A stretch of DNA of 64,000 nucleotides, taken from positions 124,001 through 188,000 of the forward strand of contig NZ_JADKYY010000004.1 in the NCBI RefSeq assembly GCF_015354315.1, read 5' to 3'. The notes beneath the pieces were generated by a model that saw nothing but the letters and a program-made list of their open reading frames with translations, made no database searches and was not told where the DNA came from. Position numbers and translations under genes: made by a program. This document shows, piece after piece, positions 44,309-51,970 of the stretch. The number at the start of each line of letters is the position of its first letter. Position 1 is the stretch's first letter. The DNA comes from Planobacterium oryzisoli (GTDB lineage: Bacteria; Bacteroidota; Bacteroidia; Flavobacteriales; Weeksellaceae).

Positions 44309-45334
44309 ATGAAGCGCAAGGTACTACTCATCTATACCGGTGGAACGATAGGAATGGAAAAAGACTACGTATCGGGAAGTCTAAAACCTTTCAACTTTGA
44401 GCACATTGCCAAAAAAATTCCAGAGATCAATCTTTTGGAATGCGAGGTGGCAATTAGTTCCTTTCCAGAACCTCTAGACTCTTCGGATATGGGTCCTGAG
44501 GAATGGAAACAAATCGCAACCATTATAGAAGAGGAGTATACACACTACGATGGTTTTTTAGTACTCCACGGAACCGATACTATGGCCTACAGTGCATCTG
44601 CATTAAGCTTCATGCTTAAAGGACTCCGTAAACCGGTAATTTTTACCGGATCTCAGCTTCCTATTGGGGATTTGCGTACCGACGCAAGGGAAAATTTTCT
44701 TACCGGTCTTTACTATGCAAGTCTCTATGAGCACGATGAGGCGGTAGTGCAAGAGGTAGCTATTTACTTCGAATACAAACTTCTTCGGGCCAACCGTACT
44801 CTTAAGTACTCGGCGGAGTATTTTGACGCGTACAGTTCTCCTAACTACGAAATTCTAGGTCAAAGCGGCGTGCATTTAAATGTGGATAAGGAAGCGCTTT
44901 TTCGGAATTCTACGGACGAATTATTTAGGGTAGACTACCATCTCTCTTCTGATATTCTGTTCTGGCGCATATTTCCAGGTATGCCGATGGATTATCTTTT
45001 AAAACTTCCTCAAGTGAAGGTATTAATCCTTCAGGTTTTTGGATCGGGAACTATTTTTCACAGTGCAAAATCGGAAAAGGTGTTGCGCACACTAAGAGAG
45101 CAGGGTACCGACATCGTGGTAGTGAGTCAGTGCGTATCGGGAGGAATCAGTTTTGGAAAGTACGAAAACAGTAATGTATTCAGTGCTGTAGGAGCAATCA
45201 GTGGACACGACCTTACCGCGGAAGCGGCAATTACCAAGGCGATGCATTTACTAGACAATCCTAATTACAAGGGTTCTTTTGCTGAAAATTTCCAGCAGGT
45301 ACTATGCGGAGAAATGAGTGCTGAAGAGTTTTAG
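44309..45334 (+). CDS. ansA: Type I (cytoplasmic) L-asparaginase
   Basis: 341 residues with no signal peptide. The first catalytic threonine is in YTGGTIG (about 10-16) and the second motif is VLHGTDTMAYSASAL (about 90-104). The length and lack of export signal match E. coli AnsA. It hydrolyses asparagine to aspartate and ammonia. The start codon sits at the predicted transcription start, so the mRNA may be leaderless; no later start keeps the catalytic motif. Confidence 0.94.
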   Translation: MKRKVLLIYTGGTIGMEKDYVSGSLKPFNFEHIAKKIPEINLLECEVAISSFPEPLDSSDMGPEEWKQIATIIEEEYTHYDGFLVLHGTDTMAYSASALSFMLKGLRKPVIFTGSQLPIGDLRTDARENFLTGLYYASLYEHDEAVVQEVAIYFEYKLLRANRTLKYSAEYFDAYSSPNYEILGQSGVHLNVDKEALFRNSTDELFRVDYHLSSDILFWRIFPGMPMDYLLKLPQVKVLILQVFGSGTIFHSAKSEKVLRTLREQGTDIVVVSQCVSGGISFGKYENSNVFSAVGAISGHDLTAEAAITKAMHLLDNPNYKGSFAENFQQVLCGEMSAEEF

Positions 45335-45466
45335 TAAAAAATAACGACAAAAAGCAAAAATAAGCAAAACGGCGAAGTCCGCTAAAACACAGTAGTTTAT
45401 AAAACGTGGGTCTAAAATTGGAAGTCTCTGTACTTTGGTTTTTGGGCTTAATAAGACAGGGTTAGG

Positions 45467-45481
45467 TTACTAAATCGTTAC
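45467..45481 (+). repeat. Left copy of the 15-bp direct repeat
   Basis: TTACTAAATCGTTAC, followed two bases later by another GTTAC. Identical to 50565-50579. Confidence 0.6.
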
Positions 45482-45596
45482 TGGTTACAGTCCGACCTGC
45501 CTTAATATAACTGATTATATTTCAGTCTTTTGCACTCCTTTTCATATCCCCCTGTAACTCATTGATTTTTAATTTTAAACATTAAACAATTGAGTT

Positions 45597-45931
45597 ATGG
45601 AACAGACGAAAAGGTCAACGTTTAAGCTGCTTTCTACCTAAAGAAAAACGAGCCAAAGAAGAACGGAGCGGTTGCTATCATGGGGCGTATTACCGTTGAC
45701 GGAAAGCCCGCATCATTCAGCACCAAGCTGGAAATTCACCCTGACAATTGGGATTTGAAGTATGGCCGTGTTTTGGGTAAGAGCAGCGTTGCTCTTACTG
45801 TTAACGCCAAGTTGGACAAAATACGGACACGTATCGACAAGATTTACGAGGACATGATGAAAGACGAGGGTTTTGCCACCGCTGATAAGGTAAAGCTCAC
45901 GTTTCTCGGTGTTGGCGTGATGGATGAAGCC
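45597..45931 (+). pseudogene. Tyrosine integrase, N-terminal arm-binding part only, frameshifted
   Basis: The reading frame begins MEQTKRSTFKLL, then one T is missing from a short T-run at 45631-45633 and a TAA follows. In the shifted frame the sequence continues as YLKKNEPKKNGAVAIMGRITVDGK and LEIHPDNWDLKYGRV, the arm-type DNA-binding domain of Bacteroides-type integrases. Recognisable sequence ends at GVGVMDEA, where it joins unrelated DNA upstream of the response regulator. The catalytic domain with the Arg-His-Arg-Tyr residues is gone. The remaining open stretch can be read from an ATG at 45680. Confidence 0.85.
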
Positions 45932-45966
45932 GACATTTATACAAAATTCTCCAAAGTTTGTTATTA

Positions 45967-45981
45967 CTTTTACAGTAAAAG
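45967..45981. promoter_or_regulatory. 15-nt palindrome before the response regulator
   Basis: CTTTTAC-A-GTAAAAG, a perfect inverted repeat ending 6 nt before the response-regulator ATG. A likely autoregulatory operator. Confidence 0.4.
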
Positions 45982-45987
45982 AATGAG

Positions 45988-46662
45988 ATGAAATTGTTAA
46001 TAATCGAAGACGAACCGGATTTGCTGGAAAGTATTCTACAATATCTCACACAAGAGGACTTTCGTTGTGAAGGAGTAGCTACGTTCTATGAAGGATTGCA
46101 ACGAATAGAGTCCTTTGAGTACGACTGTGTAATTCTGGATATTAACCTGCCGGATGGCAATGGACTTAAACTTTTAAAACTTCTTCGGGAGGAAAGAAAA
46201 CAGGATGGCGTAATCATTATTTCTGCCCGTAATTCCCTGGACGATAAAATTGAGGGATTATCCCTTGGTGCCGATGATTATGTGACAAAGCCTTTTCATC
46301 TCTCTGAACTAAACGCGCGGGTTAGGGCGCTAATTCGCAGAAAATATAGTAATGGAGCTAATCTGCTTGAAATACGCAACTTACAGGTTGATCTCGCCTC
46401 CCGCCTGGTAACCTGCAACCAGCAACGCTTATCGCTTACAAGGAGCGAGTTTGACCTGTTGGCTTACCTGCTGAACAACGCAAACCGTGTAGTAAGCAGA
46501 CAGGCCATAGCCGAGCATATATACGGAAACCGTACCGACAGTATGCCTTCGTTTGATTTTGTGTACTCCCAGATAAAAAACCTAAAACGTAAACTGAAAG
46601 AATGCGGTTGTGATGAACTCATACAAACAATTTATGGATTAGGATATAAGATTTCGATATGA
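45988..46662 (+). CDS. OmpR-family response regulator
   Basis: 224 residues. The receiver domain has the acidic pair EDE at 7-9, phospho-acceptor Asp51 in VILDINLPDG and Lys in YVTKPF near 101. A winged-helix DNA-binding domain (about 130-222) ends IQTIYGLGYKI. It overlaps the histidine kinase gene by 4 nt and would be phosphorylated by it. The likely targets are its own operon and the downstream DUF1259 gene. The pair belongs to the OmpR/EnvZ class, unlike the NtrC-type RteB of CTnDOT. Confidence 0.93.
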   Translation: MKLLIIEDEPDLLESILQYLTQEDFRCEGVATFYEGLQRIESFEYDCVILDINLPDGNGLKLLKLLREERKQDGVIIISARNSLDDKIEGLSLGADDYVTKPFHLSELNARVRALIRRKYSNGANLLEIRNLQVDLASRLVTCNQQRLSLTRSEFDLLAYLLNNANRVVSRQAIAEHIYGNRTDSMPSFDFVYSQIKNLKRKLKECGCDELIQTIYGLGYKISI

Positions 46663-47924
46663 GCAAACCTCTTTTACAGCGCAATACCAATGTCCTCCTG
46701 ATATGGCTGCCCATTATCCTGCTGGTCAGTTCAGGAATATTTTATATTATTTTGAAGAAACATGCACACCATGCCGAAGAAAAATACCTGTTACTTAAGC
46801 AGCAAAATGTTTGGGGAAGATTTATTGCTACGTCCGGCGCTCTGGAAAAGCATATTGCGGGGGAATACGATATTTCAGAAAGTGATGCATCAGCCCCCGC
46901 CATAGTCAATGTCCCAAGTGATACTGTTATTTTCTATCCTGCGGAAGGGAAAAATCTTCCGTTTAAGGTATTGACCAACCGATATCAATGGAATGATCAG
47001 TCTTATCTTGTGTCTACCTATATTTCCTCGACCGAAACCACCCACCTGATCATTAAGGTATTTGCTTCCGAAGCAGTAATTCTACTGGTATTATTGATTG
47101 CAATCATGGTTGTGAGCAGGAAGAGTTCAGCAAGACTATGGCGACCATTCTTTTTAAGCATAAGTTCTGCTGAAAATTTTGATATTGCCCGGAACAGCCA
47201 TTTTCAACTTCCCGAGGAAACCGGAACCACAGAATTTGACAGGCTTAATAGCACACTTAATAAATTAGTCAAAAATGTAAATAAGGCCTACTACAATCAA
47301 AAGCAATTTGTCGAAAATGCATCCCACGAAATCCAAACCCCTCTCGCGATTATCCGTGCCAAAATCGAATTACTCATTAACCAGCCGGATATTAAGGAGG
47401 AGGAAGCGTTATTGTTGGGCGACATAGCTAATGCTACAAACCGTCTTAGCGAAATGAACAGGATATTACTGTTACTTGCCAAAATAGAAAATAGCCAGTT
47501 TCCCGATAGGGAAAACATAAGCATAAACAATGTTGTCCGTAAAATATTGGACGACTGTTCAGAATACGTAGATAACTGTCCACGGATAAAAAGTAACATG
47601 GAGGAAGAGATTACCGTAACAGCTAATCTACTATTAATAGAAATCCTGATTTCCAATCTCATCAATAATGCCATCGTCCATAATAATAACAAAAAGGAAA
47701 TCGCCGTAATCATCAACGACGGTAAACTCATAATTGAAAATACGGGAGACCCTTTGTTTGTAGATCCGGAGGTACTGTTCGAGCGATTCAGGAAAAATAC
47801 CCATCAAAAACAGACTACAGGTTTAGGACTGGCTTTGGTCAGGCAAATTAGCCAACTATACCAATATAATATAGAGTACAACTACAAAAATGGCTGGCAT
47901 ATAGTAGAAGTATGTTTTAGGTGA
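46659..47924 (+). CDS. Membrane sensor histidine kinase
   Basis: 421 residues. Two membrane helices (about 13-31 and 132-150) flank a periplasmic sensor of about 100 residues. A HAMP-like linker, a HisKA domain with the phospho-acceptor in NASHEIQTPLAII (about 220-232) and a HATPase domain (INNAIVHNN, TTGLGLALVRQI) follow. The periplasmic domain is rich in Ser, Thr and acidic residues and has no recognisable ligand fold. It is the partner of the preceding response regulator; the signal is unknown, and metal or envelope stress would fit the DUF1259 cargo. Confidence 0.92.
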   Translation: MSKPLLQRNTNVLLIWLPIILLVSSGIFYIILKKHAHHAEEKYLLLKQQNVWGRFIATSGALEKHIAGEYDISESDASAPAIVNVPSDTVIFYPAEGKNLPFKVLTNRYQWNDQSYLVSTYISSTETTHLIIKVFASEAVILLVLLIAIMVVSRKSSARLWRPFFLSISSAENFDIARNSHFQLPEETGTTEFDRLNSTLNKLVKNVNKAYYNQKQFVENASHEIQTPLAIIRAKIELLINQPDIKEEEALLLGDIANATNRLSEMNRILLLLAKIENSQFPDRENISINNVVRKILDDCSEYVDNCPRIKSNMEEEITVTANLLLIEILISNLINNAIVHNNNKKEIAVIINDGKLIIENTGDPLFVDPEVLFERFRKNTHQKQTTGLGLALVRQISQLYQYNIEYNYKNGWHIVEVCFR

Positions 47925-48011
47925 CAACCCCTTCAGGTCATCTCCAAAATATCTCCAAAATCGGTTTATAGCTTTGTATCAAATTGAGGATATCGAAAAT
48001 TGATACATAAG

Positions 48012-48098
48012 ATGTTGTACACCATTGTTAAAAAGAAATGCCTGCCGGTTTTAATAGGAGCCTTTTCTATATTTCAGGCATCGGCACAGAAGAATTGA
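48012..48098 (+). pseudogene. Orphan signal-peptide fragment
   Basis: A 28-codon reading frame encodes a basic start (MLYTIVKKK), a hydrophobic core and an FQASAQ cleavage site, then stops at once. It looks like the 5' end of a deleted secreted-protein gene between the histidine kinase and the DUF1259 gene. A short coding-like tail in another frame (ending VIPSVAK) follows up to 48137. It could also be a very small secreted peptide. Confidence 0.45.
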
Positions 48099-48166
48099 AA
48101 GCTGACATTCGGGTAATACCGTCAGTCGCTAAATAAATTAGAGTATTAAACAAATATAATAGAATC

Positions 48167-49132
48167 ATGAAAAAATCAATCAGTTTTTTAAGGGTGCTTA
48201 CATTCTCGGCTGTTGTCGCTGTTGCTGGCAGCAATAACGTGAGCGCACAATCAAAGGGTCAAACCCAGATGATGCATAATACTGTGAGGGGAAAGCTCGA
48301 TATAGCCAAAATAGAGTCTATATTGGGCATGAAAGGTGTTGAGAAAAATGGGGAATTTAAAATAACCGTGCCACAAAATGATCTGGATATAAGGGTTGAT
48401 AGCTTTAAGATTATCCCTCCTATGGGACTTGGCACCTGGATAGCATTTACGCCCACCAGTGATGGTGCAATGATAATGGGGGATATTGTGGTCACAGAGA
48501 CAGATTTGAAACCTGTCCAGCGTGAGGCAATTAAACAGGGGCTTACCATTACTGCCATACATAATCATTTCGTGAGAAATCACCCAAATGTCATGTATAT
48601 GCATATAGGCGGAAGTGGCAGTACTGAGCAAATGGCATCCAAGGCGAAGGCGGTACTTGACAAAGTGAAACAAATACGTGGTGGAGATCCGTCAAAAGGT
48701 TCATTTGCCCACAGAGTTGTTGAAAACACAATAGATATCAAAAAACTGGACAACATATTAGGAATAAAAGGCGAAATGTCCAAAGGGGTATATAAATACA
48801 CTATTGGTCGTCCGGATGCACCTATTACGGAACATGGTATCTCTATTTCCACATTTTTTGGATATAATACATGGATCGCAATTCAAGGGACTAACGAGAA
48901 AGCTGCGATCGCGGGAGATTTTGCCATGCTTGAGGACGAAGTAGCACCGGTCATTAAGGCACTGATTGAAAATGGCATCGAAGTGGTAGCAGTTCATAAC
49001 CACATGGTACAGGAAAAACCACACGTCTTCTTTTTGCATTATTGGGCAGTAGGAAATGCGGAGGAACTTGTCAAATCTTTGAAACTTGCGCTTGACAAGA
49101 CGGGTAAGGGACAAATGGAGATGAAACACTAA
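48167..49132 (+). CDS. Secreted protein with two tandem DUF1259 (LppY/LpqO) domains
   Basis: 321 residues. A signal peptide (about 1-28, ending VSAQ) is followed by two similar domains (about 40-168 and 182-315). Each holds the same histidine pattern: AIHNHFVRNHPNVMYMH (His132, His134, His146) and AVHNHMVQEKPHVFFLH (His277, His279, His291). The family is known only as DUF1259/LppY-LpqO, with no proven activity. The paired HNH and downstream His suggest a metal site in each domain. It follows the two-component genes, separated by a deleted-gene scar, and is probably controlled by them. Confidence 0.85.
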   Translation: MKKSISFLRVLTFSAVVAVAGSNNVSAQSKGQTQMMHNTVRGKLDIAKIESILGMKGVEKNGEFKITVPQNDLDIRVDSFKIIPPMGLGTWIAFTPTSDGAMIMGDIVVTETDLKPVQREAIKQGLTITAIHNHFVRNHPNVMYMHIGGSGSTEQMASKAKAVLDKVKQIRGGDPSKGSFAHRVVENTIDIKKLDNILGIKGEMSKGVYKYTIGRPDAPITEHGISISTFFGYNTWIAIQGTNEKAAIAGDFAMLEDEVAPVIKALIENGIEVVAVHNHMVQEKPHVFFLHYWAVGNAEELVKSLKLALDKTGKGQMEMKH

Positions 49133-49601
49133 AAACACATTTATTAAGCTAAAGTGTGCAGATATTATTGTCCTACCAAAATAATATAACTCTATTTGAA
49201 ATTCCTGCGGCATTCTTTGTTTTGAGAATGAGTCTTGATGTCACTATTGGAACGACGTTATTCTGGATTGCAATTTTTCAGGTGCGAAAGTATGTATACT
49301 TGAGCGTCGGTTACCTTTGGACAACAGTAATATGGCAGCAACACCGTTAACAAGAGTGGTTGCAATCTCTTTTAAAGCCTTTAAAGCCTTGTAAAAGCAA
49401 TTTAACAAGGCTTTATTCAATTCATCATTAATTCTGTAAGGGATGCCTTGTGATATGGTAAAGCTCAGTATTACTCATCTTAGATCAATGTAGATCAAGC
49501 ATTCGGCACATTGTCGTTAACTCATATGGTAATGGATAATACTTATATCATTTTCTCAGCCTGTGTGGGTGCAGTATTCTGGAATTTCCAAAAATAATCG
49601 G
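49133..49601. other. Intergenic stretch before rteC
   Basis: About 470 bp. One frame (49156-49350) stays open for 64 codons with a hydrophobic bias, but it has no good start and no recognisable family. A tandem 9-nt repeat TTTAAAGCC lies at 49371-49388, a hairpin follows it, and two 10-nt near-identical units TAGATCAATG/TAGATCAAGC occur at 49481-49500, which might be a regulator site for rteC. Confidence 0.4.
49383..49414 (+). terminator. Hairpin resembling a terminator
   Basis: A 10-bp perfect stem AAAGCCTTGT / ACAAGGCTTT with a 12-nt loop, ending in TTTATT. Possible terminator of the two-component/DUF1259 unit. Confidence 0.5.
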
Positions 49602-50455
49602 ATGGACAAATTTTTCAATCAAACATTACAAAAGCTGGAAACGGCAATCAACGACATAGAGATTGAAACACCTTGTTCAATTGAAAGGATTGAAGCTGTT
49701 ATTCACCTTATTATTGACTGTTTGCTCGAAATAAAGGAATATGTGCTGGAAAATGGATTTAAGAATGTTGCTGAAGAAATTCGCTTTTTCAAATATCAGA
49801 AACCAGTAATCGTAGCAAAACTCATCTATTACAACGAAATCTATAAAATCGAGACAAAAAAACCAAACGCAACGAAATCTATAAGGAAGTACCTTAATGC
49901 TGAATTAAAGAAACTTAAAAAATTCTTTGATAATAATCTTGAATTTTACAGGTATTATCGTACCAATAATTCGTTTATTGATGACAAGCTGTTTGTGAGA
50001 GGAAAATATGATATAAAGTTGAGTTTAGACACAGTTTATTTTGAAACTGACCATCGGTTTTCTACGTCCCATGATTATAAAGCAGCAAAGGTTATTGCCA
50101 ACGACCTGATACAAATCTATATCGAAGACCAACTGTATTGTTGCAGCACCCAGATAGATAAAGCAGTAGAGATACACCAATTAAAGTGGACGGGCAGTAA
50201 AGCCTCTATGATTGAGCTGATTTATGCCCTGCACTATCAGGGTGTCTTTGATAACGGCAATGGGGATATAAGGGTAATAGCGAAATATTTTGAAGGTTTT
50301 TTAATACGGAATTGGGCAATTTTTACCAAACGTATTTATAGTTGAGAAACCGAAAGATGAGCCGTGCCAAATTCCTTGATTCGCTCCGTGAGGGGCTTAA
50401 GTCAGGTAAGATTTTTTTGACCAGAGATGTAAAAACGGCAAGTGGAACCCCTTAA
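49602..50455 (+). pseudogene. rteC: rteC, frameshifted and with a nonsense codon
   Basis: From the ATG at 49602 the frame reads as RteC for about 233 codons (MDKFFNQTLQKLE ... AKYFEGF). A T-run at 50297-50302 then seems one T short, and the frame ends at TGA 50343. In the frame one base over, the expected C-terminus continues as ELGNFYQTYL, a TAG at 50339, then LRNRKMSRAKFLDSLREGL to a stop at 50453. In CTnDOT, RteC activates excision genes. Two lesions in one gene, next to a broken integrase, show an element that can no longer move. Confidence 0.82.
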
Positions 50456-50564
50456 AAAAGAATGTACGACTGAGACACAAAAAAGCGGATAAACTCAATA
50501 GATTTTTTTATATTTGCTACTGATTTACAAGGAAATTGAGTGAAGATGAATGCAGTAAGCACCA

Positions 50565-50579
50565 TTACTAAATCGTTAC
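50565..50579 (+). repeat. Right copy of the 15-bp direct repeat
   Basis: TTACTAAATCGTTAC, identical to 45467-45481, about 130 bp before tRNA-Ser. Confidence 0.6.
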
Positions 50580-50689
50580 CTACAACGATAGCCCACCTCG
50601 TAAACTACTCATTATAAGCTGTTTTTGGCTTTTCCGTTATTTTTAATAAAAAAAAGTGCGGTATATTTTCATTCCTAAGAATAATATAC

Positions 50690-50697
50690 TATTTTTG
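50690..50697 (+). promoter_or_regulatory. -7 promoter element of tRNA-Ser
   Basis: TATTTTTG, a perfect TAnnTTTG, 13 nt before the tRNA. Confidence 0.55.
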
Positions 50698-50710
50698 CCA
50701 ACGCTAATAA

Positions 50711-50797
50711 AGAGAGGTGCTCGAGTGGTTGAAGAGGCCAGCCTGGAAAGTTGGTATACGGGTAACCGTATCGAGGGTTCGAATCCCTTCCTCTCTG
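50711..50797 (+). tRNA. tRNA-Ser (GGA)
   Basis: 87 nt, class II with a long variable arm (TACGGGTAACCGTA). Acceptor AGAGAGG / CCTCTCT, anticodon stem CCAGC / GTTGG with loop CTGGAAA giving GGA, and T-arm GAGGGTTCGAATCCCTT. No CCA is encoded. Confidence 0.95.
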
Positions 50798-50823
50798 CGA
50801 AGTAAGAAAACAAAACTTACCAG

Positions 50824-50857
50824 AACCCTTTAAAACGTTGTGTTTAAAGGGTTTTTT
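50824..50857 (+). terminator. Terminator of tRNA-Ser
   Basis: An 11-bp perfect stem AACCCTTTAAA / TTTAAAGGGTT with an 8-nt loop and a six-T run. Confidence 0.85.
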
Positions 50858-51187
50858 CATTTTTTAGGAGTTACAAAAAACACCGAAGAATTACATATTC
50901 GAACACCGTAATTCAGTGAGTAGTAAGTCCGACACCGACGTGCTCATCGAAAATCGCCGGAAACGTCCTGTTTATCGTGATCTACACTTTTTGAACATCT
51001 TGCGAGCCCTAAGATTCCAAATTAATTATAAGAAGCAAGTTTCCGCGCCTTAAATGTTTTGCTCATTTACTTCTAATTTTGTGGTGATCTCGTAACATTT
51101 GGACATAAAAAAACCTCCTGATTATGGACAGGATGAACCCCAAATGATTTCACAACTTCTGCCACTTGGGTGACTTAGACTTTTCCG

Positions 51188-51232
51188 TTGTGTCGTGTCA
51201 CGACTTTAATATAATTTAAAAGCAATTCACAA
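51188..51232 (+). repeat. 45-bp direct repeat, copy 1, with palindrome TCGTGTCACGA
   Basis: Begins TTGTGTCGTGTCACGA and ends TTCACAA. It matches copy 2 (51265-51309) at 40 of 45 positions by eye. The perfect palindrome TCGTG-T-CACGA is at 51193-51203. Confidence 0.75.
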
Positions 51233-51264
51233 CAATCCACCTTAAATAGTATCTAAAACTTGTC

Positions 51265-51309
51265 TTGTGTCGTGTCACGAATTTAATAAAACTTGAAAGC
51301 AGTTCACAA
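51265..51309 (+). repeat. 45-bp direct repeat, copy 2, with palindrome TCGTGTCACGA
   Basis: Same structure as copy 1, 77 bp downstream; the 16-bp left end with the palindrome (51270-51280) is fully conserved while the middle varies. It lies about 110 bp upstream of the hipB promoter element. Confidence 0.75.
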
Positions 51310-51414
51310 AGACCTAAGGATCCTTTGTATATTATTTTTGTTATAGATGCTTTATCAAATTTATAAATGTGTATTTAATCGCACTTTTCTGTTTTTTATT
51401 TCCAGTGAGCCGTG

Positions 51415-51422
51415 TATCTTTG
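51415..51422 (+). promoter_or_regulatory. -7 promoter element of hipB
   Basis: TATCTTTG, a perfect TAnnTTTG. The possible GTG start at 51430 would give a near-leaderless mRNA. Confidence 0.5.
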
Positions 51423-51429
51423 TCCAAAA

Positions 51430-51648
51430 GTGCAGTATATTAGGCTATTGAGTTTAATCGAGTCTATCAAAGAACGACGAAAAATTCTGGATGTCACTCA
51501 GGAAACGCTCTCGGAAATATCTGGGGTTAGCTTGCGCACGCTGAAACAGTTTGAAAGCGGAAAAGGAAATCCCACTTTACAAACGCTTCAGAAACTTTGT
51601 GACGCACTCGGTTTAGAAATAAAACTGGAAACTAAAAAACCTGAATGA
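51430..51648 (+). CDS. hipB: HipB-like XRE-family antitoxin
   Basis: About 72 residues from a GTG at 51430 (or 66 from a TTG at 51448). There is no ATG, which is unusual and may be decay. The helix-turn-helix is clear: IKERRKILDVTQETLSEISGVSLRTLKQFESGKGNPTLQTL is the HipB-type XRE domain, followed by a short beta tail (LEIKLETKK). In intact systems HipB represses its operon and neutralises the HipA kinase. The stop overlaps the start of the broken hipA (TGATG). The upstream twin palindromes may be its operators. Confidence 0.8.
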   Translation: MQYIRLLSLIESIKERRKILDVTQETLSEISGVSLRTLKQFESGKGNPTLQTLQKLCDALGLEIKLETKKPE

Positions 51649-51852
51649 TGCGCGCTGCAAATGTTTTTTTATAAGGGAGAATTAGCCGGAGTTTTGACAC
51701 AAAATAATGACGGCAGTTTTTACTTCACATATGATGAAAAATGGCTTTCAGATCCTTCAAAAACGTCTATAAGCTTGACATTCCCTAAAAGTGAAATTGC
51801 ATTTTCAACAGATTCACTGTTCCCGTTTTTCTATCATCTTTTGCCTGAGTGA
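51648..51852 (+). pseudogene. hipA: hipA, N-terminal fragment with frameshift and nonsense codon
   Basis: The ATG at 51648 reads MRAANV, then a T7 run (51664-51670) shifts the frame; six T would restore it. Past the run the frame continues YKGELAGVLTQNNDGSF ... ISLTFPKSEIAFSTDSLFPFFYHLLPE, the couple_hipA domain. It then meets TGA where family members have Gly, and loses similarity. The kinase domain, including the catalytic Asp, is missing, so no HipA toxin can be made here. Confidence 0.82.
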
Positions 51853-51970
51853 ACAAGTTGGTCTTCCGTTTGCATTCTGGGGGCAAATTAAGCTAAAGAG
51901 CACGTTGGAAAGACGCTCTTGAAGTAGTTGTGAAATGGGAAATAGTAAATAATTGAGGAATGCCTAAGTA

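Larger units (their letters stand above)
45467..50579. mobile_element. Remnant of an integrative element bracketed by 15-bp direct repeats
   Basis: The perfect direct repeat TTACTAAATCGTTAC occurs at both ends. Just inside the left copy is the N-terminus of a Bacteroidota tyrosine integrase, frameshifted and cut off. Near the right copy is a broken rteC, a regulator gene of CTnDOT-type conjugative transposons. Between them are a two-component pair and a DUF1259 protein as cargo. No mobilisation or transfer genes remain. The direct repeat may be attL/attR; this is inferred. Confidence 0.55.
50798..51429. other. Non-coding stretch between tRNA-Ser and hipB
   Basis: After the tRNA terminator about 330 bp hold no recognisable gene on either strand. 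The last 240 bp hold two copies of a 45-bp repeat and a -7 promoter element for hipB. Confidence 0.5.

Noticed and set aside
45988-47924. Two-component pair as RteA/RteB of CTnDOT
   Set aside because: The regulator has an OmpR-type winged helix, not the NtrC-type AAA+ architecture of RteB.
49371-49500. Short tandem repeats as a CRISPR array
   Set aside because: Only two adjacent 9-10-nt units each, with no spacers and no cas genes in the window.
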